Below are positions 1-6,814 of a stretch of 7,828 nt of DNA, piece after piece. The notes under the pieces are model-generated. The model saw only the letters and a program-made list of their open reading frames with translations, had not been told where the DNA came from and searched no databases. This DNA comes from JBLHKE01 sp047619485. Its GTDB lineage: Bacteria > Verrucomicrobiota > Verrucomicrobiia > Verrucomicrobiales > DEV007. The translations under genes were made by a program, and so were the position numbers. The stretch's first letter is position 1; every line of letters starts with the position of its first letter. Where the stretch lies: NCBI GenBank assembly GCA_047619485.1, contig JBLHKE010000358.1, forward strand, positions 1 through 7,828, in the 5' to 3' direction.

Positions 1-521
1 TTGATTTTGCCGAGTTCGCCGGAGTCGAGAAATTCTTTAATTTTGCCTTGGAGCTTATCGCTGCGCTGCTGGGTGCCGCCCTGCACGATGCGATTGTATT
101 TACGGGCAGCCTCGACGATTTTGCGCCCCTCCCAGATGTTGTGGGACACTGGTTTTTCGACGTAGACATCCTTGCCTGCCTGGATCGCCCAAATGGCGGC
201 GAGCGCGTGCCAGTGGTTGCAGGTGGAAATCACCACCGCATCAATGTCTTTGTCGTCGATGAGCTTGCGCAGATCGCCCGTGCCCTTCGCGTTGGGGAAC
301 TTCTTCTTGGCGGCGTCGACGCGGTTGTGATCCGGGTCGCAGAAGTAGGCGATGTCGACCCCAGCCACTTTGCTGAACCAATTCACTGATCCCATCCCGC
401 GACCGCCGAGGCCGATGAACCCGACGCGCACGGCGTCATTCGAACCAACCGCGCGGCTGCTTGCGATGGCCGGTAGTGAGAGACCAGCGGTGGTGATGAA
501 AGAGCGGCGGGTGTGTTTCAT
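1..521 (-). CDS. Gfo/Idh/MocA-family oxidoreductase, Tat-exported (C-terminus missing, cut by window edge)
   Basis: Translating the minus strand from the ATG at 521-519 gives 173 residues open to the left edge. The N-terminus carries a twin-arginine signal (T-R5-R6-S-F-I followed by a hydrophobic, Ala-rich stretch to about residue 24), so export in folded form by Tat is likely. A Rossmann nucleotide-binding motif follows (G37-L-G-G-R-G42), then an acidic residue at a strand end (C61-D62-P), the H103-W-H-A stretch, and the family hallmark E122-K123-P124. These are standard N-terminal features of NAD(P)-dependent Gfo/Idh/MocA dehydrogenases; the substrate-binding C-terminal domain lies outside the window. 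It follows the ThuA-domain gene by 21 bases on the same strand, so the two are probably co-transcribed. No Shine-Dalgarno is visible before the ATG. Related exported proteins act on sugars or glycosides (including the NAD-dependent GH109 glycosidases), but the substrate here cannot be told. Family call is firm; function is inferred. Confidence 0.93.
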   Translation of the reverse strand, partial: MKHTRRSFITTAGLSLPAIASSRAVGSNDAVRVGFIGLGGRGMGSVNWFSKVAGVDIAYFCDPDHNRVDAAKKKFPNAKGTGDLRKLIDDKDIDAVVISTCNHWHALAAIWAIQAGKDVYVEKPVSHNIWEGRKIVEAARKYNRIVQGGTQQRSDKLQGKIKEFLDSGELGKI

Positions 522-542
522 GGTAGGATTTGTTGGCGGTGG

Positions 543-1328
543 TTATTTGGATGGTTCGTCTTTGCGGGCTGCCCAGACGATGCCGCGGGCGAGTAGGTTG
601 ATGAAATTCTCATCACGGAAAGTGTCGTCGGCGTGTCCGTAGGTAGTACCGAACACGCGCGCCTTGCCATATTGGTTCACCCACACGACCGGCTGTTCTT
701 CTTTGGTCTTCTCGCTCACAGAAGTCGCCAAGGCTTTCGCATTTGGCCAGAGTTTCTTGATGACGTAGAGCTCGTCCTTTGGGGTTACCCAATCTTTCGG
801 GAAACCTTTGGTGACGAAGTGTTGGTCGTCGACGATCTTCACCGGATACCGAGACTGGTGTTCGTGGTGCTTGCTGGTGACACCGAGCATCTCGCGCCAG
901 TCATCGATGGCCGCATCCCGGTAGGTGTGCATCGCGCAGTGGATGACGACGGCAGACGCGCCAGCCTTGTGCGCTGCGGTGATCTTCCGGATGTATTCTG
1001 GATCCTTGGTCGCGGCAAAGCACTCGTTGTGGACGATCACGTCATAGCCCTTCGCCCAATCCGGATCGTTGTAGAGTTCGATCTTCCCCGTCGTGCCTGT
1101 GCGGGGGTCGCGCTCGATGGTCCATTCGATGTCGGTGTAAGCCTCGACACCTTTGGTGAGCGCGGCGGCCTGGAACAGGTAGTTGTGGCAGCAGCCGCCG
1201 GTGATCAACAGCGCCTTGATCGGCTTGCCACGGTAAATTTTTTCCACCTTCGTAGGTTTCTTTTCGTCGTCAGCTATCGCGAAGGAGGCGGACAGGAGGG
1301 TGATCGTCAGGAGGGTGGCAAGTTTCAT
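543..1328 (-). CDS. Secreted ThuA-domain protein
   Basis: The protein has 261 residues from the ATG at 1328-1326. The reading frame is open 31 codons further upstream, but the chosen start gives a clean Sec signal peptide (M-K-L-A-T followed by a hydrophobic core, likely cleaved after A-I-A at about residue 19), and the extra upstream residues look unlike protein. ThuA-family features include the early strand ending in T-G-G-C-C-H-N, a central V-I-H-C-A-M-H-T segment, and near the C-terminus P-V-V-W-V-N-Q-Y-G-K-A-R-V-F followed by T-Y-G-H-A-D-D-T-F, which is the usual family ending. ThuA proteins have a class I glutamine amidotransferase-like fold and are named after the trehalose-utilisation gene of Sinorhizobium, where thuA lies beside thuB, a Gfo/Idh/MocA dehydrogenase. 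The same pairing occurs here, with both products exported. A role in oxidised (3-keto) sugar or glycoside handling is plausible but inferred. No Shine-Dalgarno is seen. Confidence 0.92.
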   Translation of the reverse strand: MKLATLLTITLLSASFAIADDEKKPTKVEKIYRGKPIKALLITGGCCHNYLFQAAALTKGVEAYTDIEWTIERDPRTGTTGKIELYNDPDWAKGYDVIVHNECFAATKDPEYIRKITAAHKAGASAVVIHCAMHTYRDAAIDDWREMLGVTSKHHEHQSRYPVKIVDDQHFVTKGFPKDWVTPKDELYVIKKLWPNAKALATSVSEKTKEEQPVVWVNQYGKARVFGTTYGHADDTFRDENFINLLARGIVWAARKDEPSK

Positions 1329-1335
1329 CTGCCGA

Positions 1336-1363
1336 ATGCTAGGGTCTGAAGGGCTGGCGTCAA
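1336..1363 (-). promoter_or_regulatory. Candidate sigma70-type promoter for the ThuA / Gfo-Idh-MocA unit
   Basis: On the minus strand TTGACG (1363-1358, five of six matches to the -35 consensus) is followed after 16 bases by TAGCAT (1341-1336, four of six to the -10). The -10 ends 7 bases before the ATG of the ThuA gene, so transcription would begin at or within a base or two of the start codon and give a leaderless mRNA. This fits the absence of a ribosome binding site there. It is a pattern match only; the -10 is mediocre. Confidence 0.35.
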
Positions 1364-1397
1364 CTACGATTGATCTTGAACTGCTCCAGCGAAGACA

Positions 1398-1933
1398 AAC
1401 CCTTACCGGGGTTGTGAGCACGGCTGCGCTTACTGTTACGGCTAGGCCGTCTCACGAATACTTGGGGTGCCATGCTGGATTGGATTTCGAGACCCAGATC
1501 AAGTTGAGGCCGCGTGCGGCGGAGTTGCCGGCTGAGGAGCTCAGCAAGCGTTCATTGAAGCCGGAGCTGCTGGCTTGCAGTGGCGTGACCGATTGCTACC
1601 AGCTAGTCGACCGTGAGTTGAAGACGACCCGCGCCCGCTTGGAGGTGCTCGCGGTGTTTCGCAACCCCGTGGCGATGATCACTAAGAACCACCTGATCAC
1701 TGGCGTTGTGGATGTGTTAGGAGAACTCGCGGCACACGATGCGGGAGCTGCGCGGAGGGGAACTCAATGTATTAGAGTTTGGTTCGCGGATGCGTGGCAG
1801 CGTTCCGATGGCGGAGAAGTCGTCCCAAATGTTCACTGTGATGTGCCGCAAGCTTGGTCTGAATCGGAAGCGAATGGCGCTGTCCGCCCAATCGTTCTGG
1901 CGGGATTCCCCGGGGCAGATGGAATTGTTTTAA
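1398..1933 (+). pseudogene. Decayed radical SAM protein gene (PA0069 / Rv2578c-type), three-frame relic
   Basis: Three adjoining segments in three frames match successive parts of one family. (1) 1398-1439 encodes N-P-Y-R-G-C-E-H-G-C-A-Y-C-Y, including the radical SAM iron-sulfur motif C-x3-C-x2-C (codons at 1413, 1425, 1434). (2) An extra G at 1440 moves to the next frame, where 1441-1740 continues directly with A-R-P-S-H-E-Y-L-G, G-L-D-F-E-T, S-G-V-T-D, F-R-N-P-V-A and I-T-K-N-H. (3) At about 1738-1743 the match jumps frame again: from 1739 it reads M-R-E-L-R-G-G-E-L-N, F-G-S-R-M-R-G and the terminal G-Q-M-E-L-F before TAA at 1931-1933. From memory of the family, roughly 90-100 residues that normally lie between segments 2 and 3 are absent, so this is an internal deletion. 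Sequence before 1398 has in-frame stops and no recognisable N-terminus. Substitutions at usually fixed positions (S-G-V-T-D-C-Y-Q-L where P is normal at two sites) also suggest decay. An intact copy would be a cytoplasmic SAM-dependent enzyme of unknown reaction. Confidence 0.85.
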
Positions 1934-1966
1934 AAAAATACTGGCTGGTTACTGACCTCAATGCTT

Positions 1967-2123
1967 CGTAGTGTAGGTTTTAGCCTGCGTTTGCGACGGC
2001 ATTCCCGTTCGAATATTGCCAGAGTTTGCGCCGACACGCGAGAGCGTGTTCGGGTTCCGTTCGGCCACTGGCCATGAGAAAACGGGAACGCACTGGCAAA
2101 CGCAGGCTAAAGCCTACGCTACG
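1967..2123. repeat. REPIN/BIME-like inverted pair of REP palindromes
   Basis: Two 43-base arms (1967-2009 and 2081-2123) are reverse complements at 37 of 43 positions with no gaps. Each arm begins at its outer end with GTAG (1968-1971 on plus; 2122-2119 on minus), followed by an imperfect palindrome with a TTTA loop (stems 1972-1978 with 1983-1989; 2118-2112 with 2107-2101). Two of the six arm differences, and several within the palindromes, leave G-T/G-U wobble pairs, so pairing is conserved. A GTAG head followed by a short palindrome is the known layout of REP sequences mobilised by RAYT (TnpA-REP) enzymes, and two inverted REPs form a REPIN or BIME. No RAYT gene is in the window. The rest of the gene-free stretch 1934-2275 shows no other gene and no convincing promoter. 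Confidence 0.8.
2031..2053 (+). other. GNRA-type hairpin inside the REPIN spacer
   Basis: Within the 71-base spacer between the two REP arms, CCGACACGC (2031-2039) and GCGTGTTCGG (2044-2053) pair around a GAGA loop (2040-2043), with one unpaired base on the 3' side. GAGA belongs to the stable GNRA tetraloop class. It would sit at the tip of the long stem formed by the arms if the region were transcribed. Its function is unknown. Confidence 0.5.
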
Positions 2124-2275
2124 GCGCTTTGCGTTGGCTTGTCCTAAGGGCATTGTCGTCAGCCTGTTCTAGGAGACAATCGATCAACTGACATTTTTGT
2201 GCTTCCCAGTTTTTGGACAATGCTGTATCTAATTCCCCTTTGTCCTGAGTCTGCCCAGCAACTAAGTTCCTGAAG

Positions 2276-2542
2276 ATGAGCGAATACGACCCCAAAGCCT
2301 ATCAGAAATCTAGCCTAACCATTGTGTTCGGCCTCCTCGCCGTCTGGTTCCTCGCCAGTTTCGGCTGCTCGATTCTTTTCCGTGTCTGGCTCGACGAGCA
2401 CTTCCCGAAGATCGGCAATGCGCCGTTCGGGTTCTGGATGTCCCAGCAGGGATCCATTGTTATTTTTATCCTCCTGCTCATCGTCTACCGAGCTCTCATG
2501 AACCGCCTCGATGCTAAGCACGGCCTCGTCGATCCGGACTAG
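2276..2542 (+). CDS. DUF4212 small subunit of a sodium:solute symporter
   Basis: This 88-residue protein has two hydrophobic segments (about residues 14-36 and 57-73) separated by a short polar loop containing F-G-F-W-M-S-Q-Q-G-S. The pattern F-x-x-S-F-G in the first helix, G-F-W-x-x-Q-Q-G-S before the second, and N-R-L-D at the C-terminal side is typical of the DUF4212 family. Members are the small membrane subunit encoded directly upstream of VC_2705-type sodium/substrate symporters, as here, with 33 bases between the genes. Its exact part in transport is not established. The start at 2276 matches the usual family length; no Shine-Dalgarno precedes it. It is the first gene after the REPIN element, and no confident promoter could be picked out in 2124-2275. 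Confidence 0.93.
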   Translation: MSEYDPKAYQKSSLTIVFGLLAVWFLASFGCSILFRVWLDEHFPKIGNAPFGFWMSQQGSIVIFILLLIVYRALMNRLDAKHGLVDPD

Positions 2543-2575
2543 TCCAGTCCCAGCCCCAGCCCCCCACTTTTTTCT

Positions 2576-4411
2576 ATGAGCCAAGACGCTTGGAACTATC
2601 TTTTTATCGGCCTCTCATTTGCGGTCTATGTCTTCATCGCCATCCGCTCTCGGGCGGGCTCCACGAGCGAGTTCTACGTCGCTAGCCGCGGGGTTTCGCC
2701 ATTCGCCAATGGCATGGCCACCGCCGCGGACTGGATGTCAGCGGCGACCTTCATCTCGATGGCGGGCACGGTTGCAATCTCAGGTTACGATGCTGGACGA
2801 TTCCTCATGGGATGGACCGGAGGCTACGTTTTGCTGACGGTTCTGATGGTTCCGTTTTTGCGGAAATTCGGTAAGGCGACGGTGCCGGACTTCGTCGGTG
2901 ATCGTTACTACTCGAACTTCGCGCGTTTCATCGCGGTGCTTTGCGCGATCTTCATCTGCCTGACTTACATCATGGGCCAGATGCGTGGGGTAGGCGTGGT
3001 GTTTGCGCAGCTCTTCGGGATTGAGATCTGGCTTGGTGTCATCATCGGTGGCGGCATTGTGTTCTTCTACGCAGCTCTCGGCGGGATGAAAGGGATCACC
3101 TACACGCAGGTGGCGCAGTACACCGTGATGGCGTTTTCTTACACGATACCTGCGGTGTTTATTGCCATGGCGCTGACCGGCAACGTCTTTCCGCAGCTTG
3201 GTTTGATCGGTGAGATGAAGGAGTCGGGGACGCCGTTTTTGGAGAAGCTCAACAACATCAACTTAGAGCTCGGATTCAACAAATACACCGACGGCACGAT
3301 GTCGCCGCTGAACATGTTCTGCATCACGGCTGCGCTGATGGCGGGGACCGCGGGTCTACCGCACGTGATCGTCCGATTTTTCACAGTGAAAGACGTCAAG
3401 GCCGTGCGCACCTCCTGCTGCTGGACGCTGGCGTTCATCGGGGTGATCTACCTGACCGCCCCAGCTGTCGGAGCCTTCGCCCGGGTGAACCTGATCGAAA
3501 AATTGCACAACACCAGCTACACGGAAGTGCCATACTGGTTCGGTGAGTTCGAGGAGACTGGCCAGATGGTGTGGGTCGACAAGAACGACGATGGCAAAAT
3601 CCAATACTTCGGGCCGAACAAGGCCGGTGACAAAACGGGCAACTTGGTGTTCGGCGGCAAGCCAGTGCTCGAGCCGAAGGAGCAGCTCGGCGCCCACGGA
3701 CAACGCCTCGTGTCGAACGAGATCGTCAGCGCTAACCCGAACGAACTCTATTTTGGAAATGATATCATGGTGATGGCCAATCCGCACATGGGGGGGCTGC
3801 CGAAATGGGTCATCGGCTTGCTCATGGCGGGCTGCATCGCTGCGGCGCTCTCGACGGCAGCTGGTCTGCTGCTGGTGCTGTCGACGTCGATCTCCCACGA
3901 CTTGATGAAGAAGATCGTTAACCCGAATCTCAGCGACCGCGACGAGATGAGGTGGGCGCGGATTGCCTCTGCCGGTGCGCTGGTCGTGGCTGTCTGGTTC
4001 GGGATCAATCCACCTTCTGCGTTCATCGCCAAGACCGTCGCATTTGCCTTCGGCCTCGCCGCGTCATCGTTCTTCCCGACCCTACTGATCGGGATTTTCT
4101 CGAAGACGATTGGCAAGACCGCAGGGATGGCTGGGATGATCGTGGGGATCTCGTTTACGATGGGATACATCATCTACTTCCAGTTCATGGGGGGGACACC
4201 ATCGCAGTATCTGTTCGCGCAGGTGGACGCTGCTGGCACGATCACCCGGGATGGCATCACGCCGGAAGGGATCGGATTCGTCGGAATGCTGCTGAATTTT
4301 GCGGTGACACTCACTCTCGGTTTGTTTACGCAAAAGGCGCCGCAGGAAGTCCAGGACATGGTCGAGAGCATCCACGTGCCGACTGGCTCAGGTGACGCGA
4401 GCGGGCATTAG
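2576..4411 (+). CDS. Sodium:solute symporter family protein, VC_2705-type large subunit
   Basis: The protein has 611 residues and about 13 membrane helices, consistent with the SSS (sodium:solute symporter, LeuT-fold) family. Characteristic segments are the N-terminal S-E-F-Y-V-A-S-R-G, A-D-W-M-S-A-A-T-F in the first core helices, and A-A-L-S426-T-A-A-G-L-L-L followed by S-T-S-I-S-H-D442, where family members place sodium-coordinating Ser/Thr residues. A long extramembranous insert (about residues 310-400) holds D335-K-N-D-D-G-K-I, which resembles an EF-hand calcium loop; I recall a similar DKNGDGKI stretch in this subfamily, so it is probably a family trait. The upstream DUF4212 partner supports the subfamily call. 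The relative ActP carries acetate and other small monocarboxylates; substrate here is inferred to be a small organic acid but is not shown. The start follows a C-rich spacer without a Shine-Dalgarno, so translation may be coupled to the small subunit. The C-terminal tail is polar and cytoplasmic-looking. Confidence 0.95.
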   Translation: MSQDAWNYLFIGLSFAVYVFIAIRSRAGSTSEFYVASRGVSPFANGMATAADWMSAATFISMAGTVAISGYDAGRFLMGWTGGYVLLTVLMVPFLRKFGKATVPDFVGDRYYSNFARFIAVLCAIFICLTYIMGQMRGVGVVFAQLFGIEIWLGVIIGGGIVFFYAALGGMKGITYTQVAQYTVMAFSYTIPAVFIAMALTGNVFPQLGLIGEMKESGTPFLEKLNNINLELGFNKYTDGTMSPLNMFCITAALMAGTAGLPHVIVRFFTVKDVKAVRTSCCWTLAFIGVIYLTAPAVGAFARVNLIEKLHNTSYTEVPYWFGEFEETGQMVWVDKNDDGKIQYFGPNKAGDKTGNLVFGGKPVLEPKEQLGAHGQRLVSNEIVSANPNELYFGNDIMVMANPHMGGLPKWVIGLLMAGCIAAALSTAAGLLLVLSTSISHDLMKKIVNPNLSDRDEMRWARIASAGALVVAVWFGINPPSAFIAKTVAFAFGLAASSFFPTLLIGIFSKTIGKTAGMAGMIVGISFTMGYIIYFQFMGGTPSQYLFAQVDAAGTITRDGITPEGIGFVGMLLNFAVTLTLGLFTQKAPQEVQDMVESIHVPTGSGDASGH

Positions 4412-4513
4412 TGGTCACCCAGGCCGAGTTGCCTTCCTGAGCATCCGTCCTGTTGACCCTGGGCTGGGAATGAACTGAGTTGCGTTGCGGCACTCACGCA
4501 AGTGGACAACCGG

Positions 4514-4534
4514 AACGGACGAGGCGTCCGTTTT
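4514..4534 (+). terminator. Likely intrinsic terminator of the symporter unit
   Basis: AACGGACG (4514-4521) and CGTCCGTT (4525-4532) are perfect reverse complements around an AGG loop, and the stem runs into TTTT (4531-4534). A short GC-containing stem followed by a T run, about 100 bases after the symporter stop codon, is what a rho-independent terminator looks like; the T run is short. It lies inside the open frame that extends upstream of the ligase gene to a GTG at 4502, which argues against that early start. Confidence 0.5.
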
Positions 4535-4570
4535 ACGGGGATCAAACGTTGGGTAGGTAGCGCGTTTCGA

Positions 4571-4599
4571 TTGCAACCGCGGGCAATCCCTTGGATAGT
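4571..4599 (+). promoter_or_regulatory. Weak candidate promoter for the ligase / methyltransferase unit
   Basis: TTGCAA (4571-4576) and GATAGT (4594-4599) are separated by 17 bases; each matches the sigma70 consensus at four of six positions. The site falls after the likely terminator and about 50 bases before the ATG at 4649, a sensible place for a promoter. The match is too weak to rely on without transcript data. Confidence 0.2.
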
Positions 4600-4648
4600 G
4601 CTAAGCACCCCCAGCTCCTCCACAGAACCAACTTCCTCCCAGCCCTTC

Positions 4649-6811
4649 ATGTCTGCTTCTCCAACTGCTACAACGCCTCGCGACGCCCGGATTTTGGGCG
4701 AGTCAAATCTGCCCAAGGGCGGGTTCATGCTGTTGCCGAATCGTCTGCAATTACGAGGACTGCTCGCCTTGGAAAAATTGGTCGGCGGGCGGGAGGCGAC
4801 GTTCCTCGTCGAGTCTTCGGGTGACTACGACCCGGCGACCAAGCAATACCTCGAGGCGGATGGGGTCGAGGCATTCGCTTTCGATTCGGCCAGCACGGAT
4901 ACTGAGGAATTCCGCAAGATCGCCCACCAGGCTGTGTCGAAAGGACGAGTGCTAATTCTGGTTCCTGCGCCGACGCTGTCGCGGGTCGGGTCGATCAGCG
5001 AGGTCTCACCCGAGGTGTTCGAGTTTCTGCTGCGGGCAGGCGTGCCAACCGTGCCGCTGTTCAACGAACGTCCGGCCGGGTCATCGCTCTGCATCGACAC
5101 GACAAAATCTGCCTGCTCCGTGTTCTCTTTTGGCGAAGTTCTCGAGGAGGAGAGGCTGATTTACCCGTATTTTCAGGAGGCGATGTTAGGTGCTTCCGAG
5201 GCCGCATTCTCGAGCCGTGAATTCTTCAAAATCCACCTCGCTTACGCATTGCTGCTGGGGTTGAAGAAACATGCCACGAAGCAGAAAGTCGTCGACGGCA
5301 TGGACGGCAGCGAACTGCCATTCGGCAAGTTGTTGGCGGCAGCGATCGTGCTCTCAAAACTTGTCCGCAAGGCGACGAACGAGAAACGTGTGGCCATCGT
5401 TTTGCCACCGGGGAAGGCCGGGATCTTGGCCAACCTCGCGGTGTTGTTCGCGGGCAAAGTGCCGGTGAATTTGAACTTCACAGCAAGCCACGAAGCGATC
5501 GAATCCTCAATGAAGCAGGCGGGGATCGACCGGATCATCACCGCAGATCCATTCGTCCGTAAGATGCCGCGCTTCCCGTGGCCAGCAAATAGCGAGATGA
5601 TCCTGCTGGACCGGGTCTTGCCGGGCTTAAAGAAGAAGATCGTGCAGTGGTTCATTCTGAGCAAACTCCTACCGGTCGGGATGTTGGCGAAACTCATCGG
5701 CATCCCGAAAGAGGGCGGCGATGAGGAGGCCGTGTTGCTGTTTACCAGCGGGAGCTCCGGCGATCCAAAAGGCGTGGTGTTGAGCCATCGCAACGTGCTC
5801 GCCAACGTCACCCAGTTCGGTAGCCGGCTGGAACTCGATGGCGATGATAAATTGCTGGCCTGCCTACCATTGTTTCATAGCTTCGGGTGCACGGTCACGC
5901 TTTGGTACCCGATGATCGAAGGCCTAGGCATCGTGACCTACCCGAGCCCGCTGGAGATTGCCACGCTCGCGGAACTGATCGAGAAATACCAGGTCTCACT
6001 GTTGCTCTCGACGCCGACATTCTTGCGCGGCTACCTGCGCAAGGCGAAGAAGAAACAGCTGGCCTCGCTCAAGCTGGTCGTGGTTGGTGCGGAGAAATTG
6101 CCAATCAACCTAGCGACGCAATTTAGGGAGAAACTGGGCAAGGAGGTGATGGAGGGCTACGGGCTGACGGAGACCTCTCCGGTGAGCAACGTGAACCTTC
6201 CCGACCTCAAGACAGATGGATCGAAGATCGCGATGCCGAGCAAGCGCATGGGGTCGGTCGGGCAGATGCTCAACGGGATCGCGGTGCGAGTGACTGATGC
6301 GACCACTGAGAAACCGCTGCCGATCAGCGATAGCGGCATGATCTGGTTGAAGGGGGCGAACATTTTCCACAGCTACCTCGACCTGCCCGAGAAGACCGCC
6401 GAGGTAAAACGTGACGGGTGGTTCTGCACGGGAGACATCGGCCGCATGGATTCGGATGGCTTCCTCTACATCGAGGGGCGCTTGTCGAGGTTCTCGAAAA
6501 TCGGTGGTGAGATGGTGCCGCACGAGAAGGTGGAGTCGCTGTTGATGAAAGAGATGGGCATGGATTCGGAAGCAGAGCGCAAGATCATGGTCTGCGGCAT
6601 CCCGGATGCAGCTAAAGGCGAGGCGCTGGTGATTTTGACGACTGAGGATATCACCGACGCGATGTTGAACGACGTGCGCTACAAGCTGCTGGAGAAAGGG
6701 ATTCCGGCGCTGTGGATCCCGAAGAAGATCCGCGCCGTCGAAGAAATTCCGGTGCTCGCGTCTGGGAAGCTCGACTTGCGCGCCTGTGCAGCCTTGGCCG
6801 TCGGATCGTAG
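4649..6811 (+). CDS. Aas-like acyl-activating (AMP-forming) ligase with degenerate acyltransferase domain
   Basis: The 720-residue protein aligns end to end with Aas, the E. coli 2-acylglycerophosphoethanolamine acyltransferase / acyl-ACP synthetase. The C-terminal part (about 230-715) is an intact ANL adenylate-forming domain: T366-S-G-S-S-G-D-P-K-G375 (ATP phosphate loop), H-S-F-G, G503-Y-G-L-T-E-T509, W591-F-C-T-G-D596, S-K-I-G-G-E-M-V, and S-G-K707-L-D with the catalytic lysine. It probably activates a fatty acid for transfer to ACP or CoA. The N-terminal part (about 24-200) sits where the PlsC-type acyltransferase should be, but the H-x4-D motif reads P30-N-R32-L-Q-L-R-G37 and the F-P-E-G-R motif reads V105-P-A-P-T109, so acyl transfer there is unlikely. 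The frame is open to a GTG at 4502, but the extra 49 residues are low-complexity and cover the likely terminator; I chose ATG 4649. No Shine-Dalgarno is seen. The next gene starts 3 bases after the stop. Exact acyl substrate and acceptor are unknown. Confidence 0.88.
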   Translation: MSASPTATTPRDARILGESNLPKGGFMLLPNRLQLRGLLALEKLVGGREATFLVESSGDYDPATKQYLEADGVEAFAFDSASTDTEEFRKIAHQAVSKGRVLILVPAPTLSRVGSISEVSPEVFEFLLRAGVPTVPLFNERPAGSSLCIDTTKSACSVFSFGEVLEEERLIYPYFQEAMLGASEAAFSSREFFKIHLAYALLLGLKKHATKQKVVDGMDGSELPFGKLLAAAIVLSKLVRKATNEKRVAIVLPPGKAGILANLAVLFAGKVPVNLNFTASHEAIESSMKQAGIDRIITADPFVRKMPRFPWPANSEMILLDRVLPGLKKKIVQWFILSKLLPVGMLAKLIGIPKEGGDEEAVLLFTSGSSGDPKGVVLSHRNVLANVTQFGSRLELDGDDKLLACLPLFHSFGCTVTLWYPMIEGLGIVTYPSPLEIATLAELIEKYQVSLLLSTPTFLRGYLRKAKKKQLASLKLVVVGAEKLPINLATQFREKLGKEVMEGYGLTETSPVSNVNLPDLKTDGSKIAMPSKRMGSVGQMLNGIAVRVTDATTEKPLPISDSGMIWLKGANIFHSYLDLPEKTAEVKRDGWFCTGDIGRMDSDGFLYIEGRLSRFSKIGGEMVPHEKVESLLMKEMGMDSEAERKIMVCGIPDAAKGEALVILTTEDITDAMLNDVRYKLLEKGIPALWIPKKIRAVEEIPVLASGKLDLRACAALAVGS

Positions 6812-6814
6812 GAC

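Noticed and set aside
633..1349. Long open frame (238 codons) on the plus strand opposite the ThuA gene
   Set aside because: It is the codon-position shadow of the well-supported minus-strand ThuA gene; its translation is rich in V, D, R and H with no recognisable domain.
1300..1971. Open frame of 223 codons that could be called an intact gene
   Set aside because: Only its middle (1441-1740) matches the radical SAM family; the first part belongs to the ThuA signal-peptide region on the other strand, and the tail is out of frame with the matching C-terminus.
2063..2073. GGCCACTGGCC palindrome in the REPIN spacer
   Set aside because: The loop would be a single base, so it cannot form a useful hairpin; as a possible protein site it is too short to support.
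2124..2275. Search for a promoter or riboswitch ahead of the DUF4212 gene
   Set aside because: TCTAAT at 2228-2233 resembles a -10 but has no partner -35 at a proper distance, and no conserved leader structure was recognised.
3356..3898. Minus-strand open frame of 180 codons inside the symporter gene
   Set aside because: It is a shadow of the symporter frame, with a His/Arg/Asp-rich translation lacking any family motif.
4502..4648. GTG start giving a 49-residue N-terminal extension of the Aas-like ligase
   Set aside because: The extension is Ser/Thr/Pro/Arg-rich without homology to the family, contains a likely terminator hairpin (4514-4534), and the ATG at 4649 gives the expected length.
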